From Alphaproteobacteria bacterium (GTDB taxonomy: Bacteria > Pseudomonadota > Alphaproteobacteria > Rhizobiales > Xanthobacteraceae): 32,514 bases of DNA. Each line of letters begins with the position of its first letter. Position 1 is the stretch's first letter. The notes under the pieces were generated by a model. It saw only the letters and a list, made by a program, of their open reading frames with translations. It made no database searches and was not told the origin of the DNA. The translations under genes and the position numbers were made by a program. The DNA lies in assembly GCA_005884765.1 (NCBI GenBank), contig VAZV01000061.1, positions 1-32,514 on the forward strand. Reading direction: 5' to 3'. Shown one piece after another: positions 31,790-32,514 of this stretch.

Positions 31790-32382
31790 TGCTTGTTTCC
31801 GGGCGGTGCGGCTGGCGGCAGGCCAGACGCGCCCGGAGGCGTCCCGCCCGGCTGACTGGGCAGGCCTGGAACGCCACCCGGTCCCACCGTTCCCGGTATC
31901 CCGGGCACGCGCTGCTGAGCCGGCTGCTCGTTGGATTCGGTCAGTTGCACAGTCCAGGCGCGCTGCTCGCCGGTGTCGACCTCGAAGAAGCCGGTGCGGT
32001 CGAAACCACGCGCCAGGCAATTATCAGTCACCTTGATGGTAAATTCCTTGTCGCGTGAGCACATGAAGGCCTGCCCCGACCACTCGCCGCCGCGATCGTA
32101 GTCGAGCGCGTAGATGTAATAATAACGGGCGACCAGCGTTCCCTTCAGCAGCGTCTCACAGCTCCGCGAGGAAACGTTCCACCAGCCTTCAGTGGTCCAG
32201 CCTTCGGCATCCTTGTAGCCAAGCGCGATGCCGACCCGGCTGGAGGTATTATTGCAGAGACGAAAATCCGCCGCTGCCGGACTGCTCCAGAGACAGAGGG
32301 CAGCAAAGGCCAGCGCCGGTATCGAACCGGTGGGCAGCAGTGCAGAAATTCGATTGGCGTGGATGGAATTCCAGGGCGTCAT
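31786..32382 (-). CDS. DUF1036 domain exported protein
   Basis: 198 residues. It has a signal peptide (about 1-38, ending PAAA-DFRLC). The DUF1036 domain (about 38-140) holds FRLCNNTSSRVGIALGYKDAEGWTTEGWWNVSSRSCETLLKGTLVARYYYIYALDYDRGGEW and FMCSRDKEFTIKVTDNCLARGFDRTGFFEVDTGE, with several Cys likely in disulfides. A Pro/Gly-rich tail follows. The family is periplasmic and of unknown function. It shares its last four bases with the pyruvate kinase start. The upstream 132 bp to the window edge hold no gene and probably its promoter. Confidence 0.9.
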   Translation of the reverse strand: MTPWNSIHANRISALLPTGSIPALAFAALCLWSSPAAADFRLCNNTSSRVGIALGYKDAEGWTTEGWWNVSSRSCETLLKGTLVARYYYIYALDYDRGGEWSGQAFMCSRDKEFTIKVTDNCLARGFDRTGFFEVDTGEQRAWTVQLTESNEQPAQQRVPGIPGTVGPGGVPGLPSQPGGTPPGASGLPPAAPPGNKQ

Positions 32383-32514
32383 ATGCGCGAGGCTATCTCA
32401 ATTGATTGACGATTTCGCGTAGGGCGGCGCGCACTGTCAACCGCCAGGTCGGTACTTTTTTCACAATCCGGAAACTTCCTGGTAACACCTTGTTTGCACT
32501 GCGATGTGGCAAAA

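Overview
The window looks like chromosomal DNA of a high-GC alphaproteobacterium of the Bradyrhizobium/Rhodopseudomonas group (Nitrobacteraceae). The grounds are the protein family mix (DUF2852, DUF1036, GDCCVxC, YCII/DGPF clusters, FeeM-like synthase), several short dispersed palindromes of the kind common in those genomes, and the gene order tolQ-tolR-tolA-tolB ... pal-cpoB ... tilS-ftsH. The genus is inferred by recognition, not by alignment. No rRNA, tRNA, CRISPR array, prophage or intact insertion sequence was seen.

Left part (1-7.9 kb) is a metabolic and regulatory patchwork: an SDR oxidoreductase, a small Gly/Ala-rich hydrophobic protein, a cupin, an HxlR regulator divergent from a glutathione S-transferase plus an NTF2-like protein, a class C beta-lactamase-like serine hydrolase, three consecutive YCII-family proteins, and a TetR regulator followed by a DUF2852 membrane protein. 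Two regulators sit beside strong palindromes. The HxlR site lies between the divergent genes. The TetR gene start and the DUF2852 promoter share one 19-bp operator pattern (ATGTAAA-N5-TTTACAT type).

Middle left (7.9-10.4 kb) has an AraC regulator divergent from an Omp25/31-like beta-barrel protein, then a small Cys-rich GDCCVxC protein.

The core (10.9-19.9 kb) is the Tol-Pal envelope machine: TolQRA in the inner membrane, TolB in the periplasm with a twin-arginine-type signal, lipoprotein Pal and CpoB/YbgF. Between tolB and pal sit two unrelated genes: a membrane-anchored GGDEF-EAL protein with both catalytic centres apparently intact, and a FeeM-like N-acyl amino acid synthase preceded by a perfect TTAA-N7-TTAA (CtrA-type) box.

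Immediately after cpoB is a ribbon-helix-helix antitoxin with a ParE-type toxin killed by one in-frame stop codon. This cassette is bracketed by a second, diverged but still coding-like copy of the last 63 bp of the cpoB region, which suggests insertion or recombination at the gene's 3' end.

Right part (20.7-32.5 kb): DUF1203 protein, FMN-dependent alpha-hydroxy-acid dehydrogenase, a dispersed repeat region, tilS, ftsH (with a plausible heat-shock promoter), a DUF3052-like protein, an orphan branched-chain amino-acid-type ABC binding protein, a GT87-like membrane glycosyltransferase, a second TetR regulator, and a leftward pair DUF1036-pyruvate kinase joined by an ATGA overlap.

I found no single locus that I can call a new system. 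The best leads are the tolB-pal insertion with its CtrA box, the duplicated cpoB end around the dead toxin, and the TetR/DUF2852 operator pair.
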